Origin: Paludibacteraceae bacterium
GTDB taxonomy: Bacteria > Bacteroidota > Bacteroidia > Bacteroidales > Paludibacteraceae
Reading direction: 5' to 3'
Assembly (NCBI GenBank): GCA_016292775.1
Contig: JAEDFN010000034.1
Span: 1-18,933 of the forward strand
Length of the DNA stretch: 18,933 bases
Numbering within the stretch: position 1 is the stretch's first letter; each line of letters opens with the position of its first letter. A model generated the notes under the pieces. The model did not search any database. It was not told the origin of the DNA and saw only the letters and a list, made by a program, of their open reading frames with translations. The position numbers and the translations under genes are program-made. Of this stretch, positions 7,214 through 14,701 are shown one piece after another.

Positions 7214-8707
7214 TTAATTATTAATAATTGCATTTATTTCGGCGCGACGCACTTGTAGTATATACTCATCTACGAGGGCTGCATATCGGCGTACTTCGGC
7301 TTCGATTTCGAGCACTTCCACGCGTATCACTTCTTTATCTTGATACGATTCGGCAAAAGTATATTCTCGACGTTTTCCCTCGAGGAGTATTTTCAGAGTT
7401 TGATAGCGTTTATCCACCTCTACTAACTTAAGGTAAAGAGCCTTGGCATCTTCGCTATGAAAGTCTGAAAGTTGAGTATATAGTACTCCGTCGTTTACGC
7501 GGAAGTTTATCTCATTTTTATTTTTTTCCACCTTCTCCACCTCGGTTTTATCAACAGCATTATTGAAGTGAGCCTTACGAGATATAATCAGTTGAGCCAC
7601 ATTTCTACGATAGTCGGGGTCTTCGGTTTTAAGGGGCAATCGTTTTTCGTTAGGAACGAATTCATACACCACAACGGTATCGGGATGTTGGCGGCGATCG
7701 GTAGCGAACCATCCTATACCTGCCATTTCGTCGATAACGAGCATATAGTCGTTATCCGGAGAGTTAAACGGCATACCGATATTAAGTGGTTTTGAATAGT
7801 CGTCTCCATTGAAACGGCTCATAAAAATGTCGTAACCACCGATAGAATTTTCGCCGTTTGAGGCAAAATAGATAGTAACGCCATCAGCCATCTCAAAAGG
7901 GTAATTATCGCAAGCAGAGGAGTTTAACACATCAGAAAGCATTGTAGGGTGGCTCCATCCGTCGTAAAGTTTATATGAAATAGAGAGATGGATATCTCCA
8001 TTCTCATCCGGCAAAGGGAAAATTCTTTTATCTTCTCGGCCGGTGGTAAAGACTACAGCCGACTGTTTTAAAACGGGCAAGTCGGGCAGGTCATAACCCA
8101 TAGCGGCGAGTGTAGAATAGTGAGGGTCTTCATAGCCGGAGCGATGGGGGATGCCCATTCCGAATTCATACGACGACATATTACTATAGAAAGAGAGAGT
8201 ACCCAACTCTTTTGGTAAGCGATAAGCCTCAAGGAAGTGAGTTTTTGCTATCTTCACACTATCGGCAATAGCGATATTCTCTACGCGCGACAGCATGTCG
8301 ATGCCCATTTCGGCCTTTCTTATCTTTTCTTGACATTCTTCGGGATTTTCAAGAGTTTCTCCACGCAATTCGATATATTTTCTCATTGCTTCGGCAGCTT
8401 CCGAAAACTTGTACAAATTAAAATATACATCGTACAGGTAATAATTTGCCTTCACAAATTTTCTTCGTTCAGCCTCTTCCAATAAGGGCAAAGCCACGTC
8501 ATATTTCTTAAGAAGAATACAGCAACGTGCCTTACGATACTTGAGCATCAAATCATTAGGGCTACTCTTAAGTAATTTGTCGTATACCTCTAACGCTTGA
8601 TTATAACTTCCATTATTAAAAAACGTTTCCGCCTCTGATATCGTTTGTGAATATATTCGGCAAAAAGCAAAGAACGCAATTACAAAAAATACTAATCTCT
8701 TCATCAA
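7214..8707 (-). CDS. Secreted TPR and PD40 (beta-propeller) protein
   Basis: This 497-residue protein has a Sec signal peptide (hydrophobic 4-16, likely cleavage after IYS at 20). TPR-like helices follow (about 22-115, with NGSYNQALEVYDKLL at 32-46), then a WD40-like PD40 region (about 215-350). The latter contains YFASNGENSIGGYDIFMSR (280-298), the classic GGYDIF motif, and GWFATDRRQHPD (332-343). The C-terminus (about 419-492) is a long charged helix, probably a coiled coil. The arrangement resembles the front half of PorE-type envelope proteins, but the OmpA-like peptidoglycan domain is missing. It is probably periplasmic. A consensus promoter lies directly upstream and nfeD follows after 6 bases, so it appears to lead the nfeD transcription unit; a link to membrane-microdomain function is inference. 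MM or the second M could be the start. Confidence 0.88.
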   Translation of the reverse strand: MMKRLVFFVIAFFAFCRIYSQTISEAETFFNNGSYNQALEVYDKLLKSSPNDLMLKYRKARCCILLKKYDVALPLLEEAERRKFVKANYYLYDVYFNLYKFSEAAEAMRKYIELRGETLENPEECQEKIRKAEMGIDMLSRVENIAIADSVKIAKTHFLEAYRLPKELGTLSFYSNMSSYEFGMGIPHRSGYEDPHYSTLAAMGYDLPDLPVLKQSAVVFTTGREDKRIFPLPDENGDIHLSISYKLYDGWSHPTMLSDVLNSSACDNYPFEMADGVTIYFASNGENSIGGYDIFMSRFNGDDYSKPLNIGMPFNSPDNDYMLVIDEMAGIGWFATDRRQHPDTVVVYEFVPNEKRLPLKTEDPDYRRNVAQLIISRKAHFNNAVDKTEVEKVEKNKNEINFRVNDGVLYTQLSDFHSEDAKALYLKLVEVDKRYQTLKILLEGKRREYTFAESYQDKEVIRVEVLEIEAEVRRYAALVDEYILQVRRAEINAIINN

Positions 8708-8732
8708 TTTTTTGTGTTTATTATATCATTAG

Positions 8733-8764
8733 CAAAGGTAATAATAATTCATTTATTGAACAAA
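8733..8764 (-). promoter_or_regulatory. Promoter of the TPR/PD40-nfeD unit
   Basis: A full match to the Bacteroidota consensus on the minus strand: TTTG (8764-8761), 20-base spacer, TACCTTTG (8740-8733). Predicted start near 8727, about 20 bases before the ATG at 8707. Confidence 0.75.
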
Positions 8765-8842
8765 TAATCATATAGTTTTTTGCATTATTGTAACAAAAAT
8801 TTTACTCACAACGCAAAAATGACACCAACAAGTACGATTTAG

Positions 8843-10699
8843 TTAGTATTTATAACCTATAGCGGAAAAATTCTTCACAGTACATTTTCCATCATGAGGG
8901 ATAAAAGAGAAAGTATCGAAAGAATTTGCAGAATTGATACCATAAGAAGCTACTTTTCTGCCATCATTCAAGAATACTTCCAGCAGATTTTTATCTACCA
9001 CTATGCGTACGTTAGTGATTTTATTTTCTTCAAAAGCAACCGGCTCATCGGGTTCGACAAATTCATTTACCGGTATTATTCCACTCTTTTTCCTATCTAC
9101 AACCAATTGATTACGAACCAAATCAAAGTTGAAAATAACAATCTCATTCTTTTGATTAAACATTCTGAATTCCACCGTTTTTGCATCTCCTTTTTGAATA
9201 TTGAAAGAGATATTATAAGCAGGGGCACTATTCTGAACAAAATCATCAATCACTGTTTGTTCTTTGATTTTCTTTGACTTAAAGGAGTAGACTTGGCTTT
9301 TGAGGTTTGAGTTCGATTTCAAGTTGATATAAGGGTTGGCACCAAGGAGGTATTTACCGCCATTCTCGTAGAGGAAAAGGCTTAGAGGCAATGTATTACA
9401 ATTGCCATAAACATTTAATCCAAACATTTTTTTATCTACGGAATTATCGAGCCAGCCGAGTGCCAAATTATTTGAATTGGCAGTTTCCGGATATAAAACG
9501 GTCAACATTGATAGTGATGCGCCATCATCGAATTTAACGAAATCGTTGTTTGATGCATCGGGAATAAATTTCTTTCCGTCAAAATTGGCTACCATATAAT
9601 AGACGGTAGAGGCAATATTATCGGCACGCTTCAAAGAGACGATAAGAGTAAGTTTATTCTCATTCTTATTTTTAACAGGCAAAGAGATAAGTTCTACGTT
9701 TTCGATAGAAGCGGTTTTAAAGAGTTCGGTTTTAAAATCAGAAAGGGGCATCCAATCGATTAAATTGTCAGAAAAAAGGATTTGAATTTTCTCCATATCC
9801 GCACCGATAAGGATGTGGTTATCGGTATTAGGGAATTTCATAACTTTAAAGACTCTGAAATGGCCGTCGAAATCCGGGAAATGGGCATCGAGGATATCTT
9901 CTACTCTATCGGCCTCATCAGTACAGCGTGCCAAGTATTGTTGTGTAAAATCGCTACCATCGGAAGAAGAAAAGAGCATGGTATGCAATTTACCCTTGTT
10001 AGAAAGATCGTTAGAGCAGATAGGGGCTGCACTGACTACAATATTCTTTCTATTGTACGGCATCAAAAGCGGCATATTTTGCCATTGCAAAAGGTCGTCA
10101 CTAACGGAATGTCCAACGGCGGTGTTTTCACAAGCATTGCCATACATATTTGTTTGATAATAGAGGTGATATTTACCATTGCGGAAAAAGAAAGCGAGAG
10201 GACGACCATTGGCGGCATTATTCACTGAATGATGTAGGATGGTGCTTGTGGATTTAAATTCAGAGAGATTGTCAACCATCTTGATATAATTCCAAAACAA
10301 GTCATTTTCCGACACCTTATTCAATATTATATTTAATTCTTTTGCAGATTTAAATTGATCTATATCAACAGAAATATAATAGTATTCTTCTGTTTTTGCG
10401 AGGTGTATTTCTGCAGAAAGCATGATATTATCTATATCTTTTACATCCAGATAAGCAACGGGCGAAGCGTCACTGACAGGTAATAAAAGGTATTTCATTT
10501 TTTCGTAAGGAGTAATTAAGAAAGAGCCGTCAGGCAATTTATCCACCATAACATATCTGTTTGAATAGGCGGGGATTTCGTAATCTTGACGATTGAACTT
10601 TCGGCTATTCCTAAGTTCTTGAATTGATTGTGCCTCTAAATTTGGGAGAAGCATCATTGCCACTAATACAAAAAAAGAGATAAGAGAGATGCGTTTCAT
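8843..10699 (-). CDS. Secreted GH32-fold protein with degenerate active site
   Basis: This 618-residue protein has a Sec signal peptide (1 to about 23). A beta domain (about 24-150) resembles the DUF4980 domain of Bacteroidota levanases. A five-bladed GH32 propeller (about 150-460) and a C-terminal beta sandwich (about 480-618) follow. Supporting motifs are GKYHLYYQ (175-182), GHSVSDDLLQW (196-206), FDDGASLSML (390-399), ALGWLDN (413-419) and VRIVVDKNLLEVFLNDG (564-580). The catalytic motifs are altered. An ungapped match from HH (156-157) to YHLYYQ places ANGRPLA (163-169) on WMNDPNG, with Arg166 at the nucleophile Asp. RDP reads RVF (282-284). The EC motif reads IENVEL (332-337), keeping only the Glu. 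The frame is intact over 618 codons, so it is not a decayed gene. It looks like a non-catalytic fructan-type binding protein; residual activity on another substrate is not excluded. No SusC/SusD pair is nearby. Confidence 0.88.
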   Translation of the reverse strand: MKRISLISFFVLVAMMLLPNLEAQSIQELRNSRKFNRQDYEIPAYSNRYVMVDKLPDGSFLITPYEKMKYLLLPVSDASPVAYLDVKDIDNIMLSAEIHLAKTEEYYYISVDIDQFKSAKELNIILNKVSENDLFWNYIKMVDNLSEFKSTSTILHHSVNNAANGRPLAFFFRNGKYHLYYQTNMYGNACENTAVGHSVSDDLLQWQNMPLLMPYNRKNIVVSAAPICSNDLSNKGKLHTMLFSSSDGSDFTQQYLARCTDEADRVEDILDAHFPDFDGHFRVFKVMKFPNTDNHILIGADMEKIQILFSDNLIDWMPLSDFKTELFKTASIENVELISLPVKNKNENKLTLIVSLKRADNIASTVYYMVANFDGKKFIPDASNNDFVKFDDGASLSMLTVLYPETANSNNLALGWLDNSVDKKMFGLNVYGNCNTLPLSLFLYENGGKYLLGANPYINLKSNSNLKSQVYSFKSKKIKEQTVIDDFVQNSAPAYNISFNIQKGDAKTVEFRMFNQKNEIVIFNFDLVRNQLVVDRKKSGIIPVNEFVEPDEPVAFEENKITNVRIVVDKNLLEVFLNDGRKVASYGINSANSFDTFSFIPHDGKCTVKNFSAIGYKY

Positions 10700-10770
10700 A
10701 TCTATTATTATTTAATTATCAAAAAAAATACAAATAGGAAAGAGGCTATAAATGCCGTCTTTTGCAAAGG

Positions 10771-10778
10771 CAAAGTTA
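10771..10778 (-). promoter_or_regulatory. Candidate -7 box before the GH32-like gene
   Basis: TAACTTTG on the minus strand matches TAnnTTTG. At the expected -33 distance there is TGG rather than TTG, so the site is weaker than the others. It would give a leader of roughly 65 bases before the ATG at 10699. Confidence 0.4.
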
Positions 10779-10842
10779 AAATATTTTTTTAATTCCACCA
10801 TAAACAAAATAGAGTTTTTTACGACATAACTGATTATTTAAC

Positions 10843-10887
10843 AAAAAATCTCTTTATAGTACTTGACTACAATACTACAAAGAGATT
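10843..10887 (-). terminator. Rho-independent terminator after the two-helix membrane gene
   Basis: A 15-base inverted repeat (10847-10861 with 10873-10887) encloses an 11-base loop. Read as minus-strand RNA the single non-complementary position becomes a G-U pair, so the stem is fully paired. It is followed by TTTTTT (10848-10843). It lies about 35 bases past the stop codon at 10923, in the orientation that ends that gene and insulates the GH32-like gene. Confidence 0.8.
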
Positions 10888-10922
10888 AAATAAAATTATG
10901 TTAGAAAAAAATCAAACGAAAA

Positions 10923-11444
10923 TTACTTCACATTCAAGAGTAACTCCACTTCACTATTTGTAAGTGTGATAACTTCCGAATCGGGGATGTATTCATACGG
11001 CACATATTTATAGCACTGACAAATAGCTATTGAGTAATTCGGAGTATAAGCCAATTCCATTTTAATACCTCTATCATAATCGTTTACAACGGACTTTAAG
11101 AAATTGATATCATTTGTTTTTACAGCTTGTATCAATTTTTCGGATGTAGTATCAAAAAAGTACAGATGGCATTTAACAGGTACATTTTCAGGCTTGTAAT
11201 AATAGTGTTTTTTCCCGAAGATAAACTGCAAAATAGCGGCTATCAGAAAGGCAATCATTACAAATGAGATATAGAATTCGAGTTCTGACTTGTAGCCGAA
11301 ATCATACGTTATCAACACGACGAAAGAGATTATAGAAATAGATAAACAAAGGGCGGAAAAGAGTATGGTAGTAATAGATCTACGGCGTACCAAGCTGTTT
11401 TTTACGTCGGATAACAACAAGTCCGACACGATTGAAGTTTTCAT
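10923..11444 (-). CDS. Hypothetical membrane protein with two transmembrane helices
   Basis: I do not recognise this 173-residue protein. A basic stretch (20-22, RRR) precedes the first hydrophobic helix (about 24-47). A second helix (about 56-77) follows after a short polar turn, then GKKHYYYK. The remaining 95 residues are soluble and Tyr-rich (for example YKYVPYEYIP, 145-154), with an LIQAVKTNDINFLKSVV segment (104-120). The topology predicts both ends in the cytoplasm with the tail as the working part. It has its own strong terminator and a large palindrome upstream (11503-11527), and no clear promoter of the common type. Whether it works with the small protein and lipoprotein upstream on the same strand is unknown. 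Confidence 0.75.
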   Translation of the reverse strand: MKTSIVSDLLLSDVKNSLVRRRSITTILFSALCLSISIISFVVLITYDFGYKSELEFYISFVMIAFLIAAILQFIFGKKHYYYKPENVPVKCHLYFFDTTSEKLIQAVKTNDINFLKSVVNDYDRGIKMELAYTPNYSIAICQCYKYVPYEYIPDSEVITLTNSEVELLLNVK

Positions 11445-11502
11445 TATATTTTAATTAGCGTTTTATGTTTATATTATTTTAATAAAAAGAGATACAATAA
11501 GC

Positions 11503-11527
11503 TTAACATCGACACTGTCAATGTTAA
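11503..11527. repeat. 25-base near-perfect palindrome
   Basis: TTAACATCGACA, a central C (11515), then TGTCAATGTTAA form a dyad with 12-base arms and one G-T position. It sits 59-83 bases before the start codon of the two-helix membrane gene. Neither strand has a T run directly after it, which argues against a terminator. A further AACATCG lies at 11540-11546. It could be an operator for a dimeric regulator or a leader hairpin. Confidence 0.6.
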
Positions 11528-11589
11528 AAAATCTATACCAACATCGGATTAAGAATGGTGATATAGAGAAAAATAAAAACATAAAAGGG

Positions 11590-11982
11590 CTAATTTCTCA
11601 TTCGATTAAGGGCAAAAATATAGTATTTATTGATGTGATGTACAACGGCTACTATTTGTTTTGCTCTAAGGAGATTAAATAATCTATGGAATTGATTTTG
11701 CGCTTCATTTCGAAAAAGCGAGAAGCTCCCGGTGCTAAAATGATTTATTCCGGAAAATTGTGCGGTAGCTGTAAATGTATTATATTGAGATAAAGCAAAA
11801 TCGGAAGGTGAATGAGAAGAAACAAAACAAAAGTCATAATCGGAGGCAACATATTGTACATTACAAAAGTCATACTCACATTTTGTTGCATTACAGTATG
11901 CAACAAATATGAGTATGGCTATAGGAATTGACAATAAACCAATTATTGACTTTATTTTCTTTTTACTCTCACTCAAAGACAT
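11590..11982 (-). CDS. Small hypothetical protein with one transmembrane helix
   Basis: This is a 130-residue reading frame without a family I can name. It has a Lys-rich N-terminus (8-11), one hydrophobic helix (about 12-29), a stretch with four Cys (30, 35, 40, 52), a Ser/Thr/Phe-rich middle, and a C-terminal segment NQFHRLFNLLRAKQIVAVV (96-114) that looks like a folded amphipathic helix and strand. Position -1 of the Cys30 site is Tyr, so it is not a good lipobox. Support for a real gene comes from its length in AT-rich DNA and a consensus -7 box about 70 bases upstream. A 146-base gap with a palindrome separates it from the next gene. It might be a degraded or spurious frame; confidence is moderate. 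Confidence 0.5.
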   Translation of the reverse strand: MSLSESKKKIKSIIGLLSIPIAILIFVAYCNATKCEYDFCNVQYVASDYDFCFVSSHSPSDFALSQYNTFTATAQFSGINHFSTGSFSLFRNEAQNQFHRLFNLLRAKQIVAVVHHINKYYIFALNRMRN

Positions 11983-12051
11983 TTACAACAAAAATAACGA
12001 ACTGTATTACTTTAAATACATGCCCTGTTTTCTGACAGTATTATCTAAGCG

Positions 12052-12079
12052 CAAAGGTACAAAAAAAAGTATTAACAAA
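12052..12079 (-). promoter_or_regulatory. Promoter before the small single-helix protein gene
   Basis: On the minus strand TTTG (12079-12076) and TACCTTTG (12059-12052) are both exact, but the spacer is 16 bases, short of the usual 19-20. It lies between the lipoprotein gene and the small gene, giving a leader of about 60 bases that includes a small CTGT/ACAG hairpin. Confidence 0.5.
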
Positions 12080-12107
12080 AAAGGGGTTTCACCATTTGAT
12101 ATGTATA

Positions 12108-13184
12108 TTATTCCTCAAAAGACAAACTACGGATATTACTTAATCCCGGAATAGAATAAAATAGAGTACCGTTTTTATAAATTGCGGAAGTTTTATCAAG
12201 AAGTTGTCCACACACATAGACTTCATTATTATAAGCAATAATATCCGTACACACTAAATCGTCGATACGATACAACAATTCAGTATTTTTGTAGACTAAA
12301 GTATTAATGCGTTCGACGTATCCAATATAAGGGTAACTATAATCATAAGATTCTTTACATATGGTATAGAAATTATTACCATCGGAAGTTAAAGCCATAG
12401 GGACGATATTATAATGTCCGATAGAAACGTCCTTAAATGCTTCTTGAGCACCGACCGGGTCACCAACAATCAAATTTTTCACACCATCTATCCATAGAGC
12501 GGCACCACCGGCAGTCTTTCTAAGTAATCCGACTTTGTCTTTACATAAAGCAATAATACGGTTATACTCAGTACTTCTATCATTATACTCCGTTAAGAAA
12601 TATAAGTCATTATTTTTCCAAACAGCCCCATATTGTCCATTAGCGGTAGCAATATAACCACCATAATAATTAACATCATTATCATGTATAATATATTGTA
12701 TTTGAGGATATAACACCATAGAGAAGATACTATCGGACCTAGTAGATAAATCAGGATAATCGGTTTCTTGGCATTCTCGAGTAAGGTATGGAGAAAAAGT
12801 GTGAGGAGAGGAAGACCATGCTATTCGATAGAACATACCATTTACGAAACAAGGATAGTAAAATTCATTCTCTATTATATTATTTTCACATAATACGTTG
12901 CTGTTTTTTAAAAATTTCCAATCATAATAACCCTGAATAAATAAAGATAAATTGTTATTATTTGAAGAAAATTTCATACCACAGTATTGAGGATATTCTT
13001 TAAGAATATATTGACTACCATTAACTTTACCATAAGTAGGATAAAAAGAGATACTATCATCTGCATAAGCGTCGCCACAATACCAAATATCCGGAGTAGG
13101 ACCTACATTAATTGGTGGATTTATAGGGCAACCACACAAAATTACAGAAAGCAAGCAAATAAAAAAGAAAAATTTTGGCTTCAT
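12108..13184 (-). CDS. Lipoprotein with beta-propeller-like repeats
   Basis: This 358-residue protein has a signal peptide ending in a lipobox, LCGC (16-19), so Cys19 is probably lipidated. The following PINPP lacks the acidic export signal of Bacteroidota surface lipoproteins, suggesting the periplasmic face. The mature part repeats a pattern of a YxxGY strand, then a gap, then A-x-(W/Y)KN(G/N) and a hydrophobic strand: YYGGYIATANGQYGAVWKNN (173-192), GGAALWIDGVKNLIVGD (226-242) and VYVCGQLLDKTSAIYKNGTL (327-346). This is how propeller-like repeat proteins of unknown function in this phylum read. No catalytic motif is visible. It has its own consensus promoter and the following gene has another, so it is probably a single-gene unit. 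Confidence 0.78.
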   Translation of the reverse strand: MKPKFFFFICLLSVILCGCPINPPINVGPTPDIWYCGDAYADDSISFYPTYGKVNGSQYILKEYPQYCGMKFSSNNNNLSLFIQGYYDWKFLKNSNVLCENNIIENEFYYPCFVNGMFYRIAWSSSPHTFSPYLTRECQETDYPDLSTRSDSIFSMVLYPQIQYIIHDNDVNYYGGYIATANGQYGAVWKNNDLYFLTEYNDRSTEYNRIIALCKDKVGLLRKTAGGAALWIDGVKNLIVGDPVGAQEAFKDVSIGHYNIVPMALTSDGNNFYTICKESYDYSYPYIGYVERINTLVYKNTELLYRIDDLVCTDIIAYNNEVYVCGQLLDKTSAIYKNGTLFYSIPGLSNIRSLSFEE

Positions 13185-13244
13185 AACTACAAAAATTTAA
13201 AGGTGATTTGTTTGAAATACAATATTTTTAAAAGTTTCACTTCG

Positions 13245-13274
13245 CAAAGGTAAAAAAAAAAATAAATAACCAAA
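13245..13274 (-). promoter_or_regulatory. Promoter of the propeller lipoprotein gene
   Basis: TTTG (13274-13271), 18-base spacer, TACCTTTG (13252-13245) on the minus strand. Predicted start near 13239, leaving a leader of about 55 bases before the ATG at 13184. Confidence 0.7.
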
Positions 13275-13523
13275 TATTATTAGTATTATTTTTAACTACT
13301 TTAAAAAGGCAAAAGCATTATTAATTACAAAAATTAAATATGCTTGCAATATATACCTCATATACTGTATGTTTATTTAATTCTCCCGTTTATCATCTCT
13401 GATAAATAAATATATGCTTTTGTTAAAAATACAAATATGTGATTACTTAGTAAAGAGTCTCTTATTCTTTTGTATTATAAGCCTTTAGAAGCAATATACT
13501 CGAAATGAATCGGGCATCACTTA

Positions 13524-13549
13524 TTGTATTACTATTTTTAGTATCTTTG
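13524..13549 (+). promoter_or_regulatory. Candidate promoter of apbE
   Basis: TATCTTTG (13542-13549) matches TAnnTTTG. The nearest TTG (13524-13526) is 15 bases upstream, a short spacer. The predicted start near 13555 gives a 45-base leader before the ATG at 13601. Confidence 0.5.
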
Positions 13550-13600
13550 TAGGAAGAATGTATTATAAAAACATTAGGAATAATTTGCATTATATTAATT

Positions 13601-14701
13601 ATGAACAGGGAAAATCAACCATTAAATAACGTTCAAAATCAGGACGAAAATAGTAATATCACATCAAGAAAGGATAAAATTATTCGTAGACCGAGAGATA
13701 AGAAAAAAATCATTATTCCTTTTTTATTTCTTTGTATAGCTGTATTTTTTCTAATATACAATCCATCTCATCAGAGGCGAGAATATCAACAAGCGGAGGG
13801 ATTGGCTTTCGGCACGGAATTTCACATTACATATTATCACCCTGAAAATAAAGACCTTACTACATCTATTTACAATGCTCTGAATGTTATCAACTCGTCG
13901 CTATCTATGTTTGACAAAAACAGTCTACTCTACCGAATTAATAGCGGAGAGGTAGTAGAAACCGACACTCTTTTCCGCAAAGTATGGTTGGCAGGTAGTG
14001 AGATAAGTAAAAAGAGTAACGGTGCTTTTGACATGACGGTAGCTCCGCTTGTAAATGCTTGGGGATTCGGATTTAAAAACAGAGAGAAAATTGATTCCAC
14101 CTTGATAGATAGCTTATTAACAAATGTCGGATGGGATAAAATTTCTTGGCTTGGCAACTATATCATTCTACCGGAGGGGATGATGATTGACGCCGGAGCG
14201 ATAGCCAAAGGTCTCGGATGTGATGTTGTTGCCGACACACTTTTGGCTAATGGTGCTACTGATTTCTGCGTTGAAATAGGCGGAGAAATTTTTGCTCATG
14301 GGGTAAATAATAAAGGTAAATTATGGAGAATAGGCATAAACAAACCGGAGGACGATAGTTTGGCCACCAATAAAGATATCTATAAAATTACTGAAATAGA
14401 GAATTGTGGTATGGCTACAAGTGGTAATTATCGACGCTTTTATATAGAAGATGGAGTAAAATATTCCCATACCATAGATCCGAGAACGGGTTGGCCTGTA
14501 AAGCATTCATTGTTGAGTGCCACGATAATAGCAGATAATTGTATGACTGCGGACGGATGGGCTACCGCTTGTATGGTTGTAGGACTGGAAGAAGCCAAGT
14601 TATTAATTAAAGAAAACGGGCTACAAGGATTTTTAATTTACGAAGAGAACGGCGAGATAAAATCATGGCATAGTGAGGGGTTCCCTATTCTTGAGGATTA
14701 A
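13601..14701 (+). CDS. apbE: FAD:protein FMN transferase (ApbE)
   Basis: This 366-residue member of the ApbE family covalently attaches FMN from FAD to Thr or Ser of target proteins such as Rnf and Nqr subunits outside the inner membrane. A basic N-terminus (23-37) leads into one membrane anchor (about 38-53), placing the catalytic domain in the periplasm. Visible motifs are the GTEFHITYY start of the domain (71-79), FDMTVAPLVNAWGFG (143-157), the FAD-binding MIDAGAIAKGLGCD (195-208), CVEIGGE (223-229), the SHTIDPRTGWPV loop (289-300), and the metal/FAD segment with TADGWATACMVVG (316-328). Length and motif order are complete. It lies alone on the plus strand, faces topB tail to tail and shares TTAA with it. 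The flavinylation target is not in this window. Confidence 0.93.
   Translation: MNRENQPLNNVQNQDENSNITSRKDKIIRRPRDKKKIIIPFLFLCIAVFFLIYNPSHQRREYQQAEGLAFGTEFHITYYHPENKDLTTSIYNALNVINSSLSMFDKNSLLYRINSGEVVETDTLFRKVWLAGSEISKKSNGAFDMTVAPLVNAWGFGFKNREKIDSTLIDSLLTNVGWDKISWLGNYIILPEGMMIDAGAIAKGLGCDVVADTLLANGATDFCVEIGGEIFAHGVNNKGKLWRIGINKPEDDSLATNKDIYKITEIENCGMATSGNYRRFYIEDGVKYSHTIDPRTGWPVKHSLLSATIIADNCMTADGWATACMVVGLEEAKLLIKENGLQGFLIYEENGEIKSWHSEGFPILED

Larger units (their letters stand above)
13185..13600. other. Divergent intergenic region between the lipoprotein gene and apbE
   Basis: This 416-base AT-rich gap holds the divergent promoters described at 13245-13274 (minus) and 13542-13549 (plus). 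Between them (13275-13520) I see no gene. A short hairpin with 7-base arms around TCTC lies at 13389-13406. It has no T run and no clear role. Confidence 0.6.

Noticed and set aside
8776..8820. TTTTTGC / GCAAAAA inverted repeat after the GH32-like gene as a terminator
   Set aside because: Only 7 bp of A/T-rich pairing around a long loop, no run of T after the stem, and it overlaps the upstream region of the next promoter.
11909..12154. 81-residue plus-strand reading frame
   Set aside because: It crosses the ends of two minus-strand genes and the promoter between them, and reads as low-complexity sequence.
13389..13406. TTTATCA / TGATAAA hairpin in the apbE upstream region as a riboswitch or operator
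   Set aside because: Short A/T-rich arms of this kind arise easily by chance here, and it lies upstream of the predicted transcript start.
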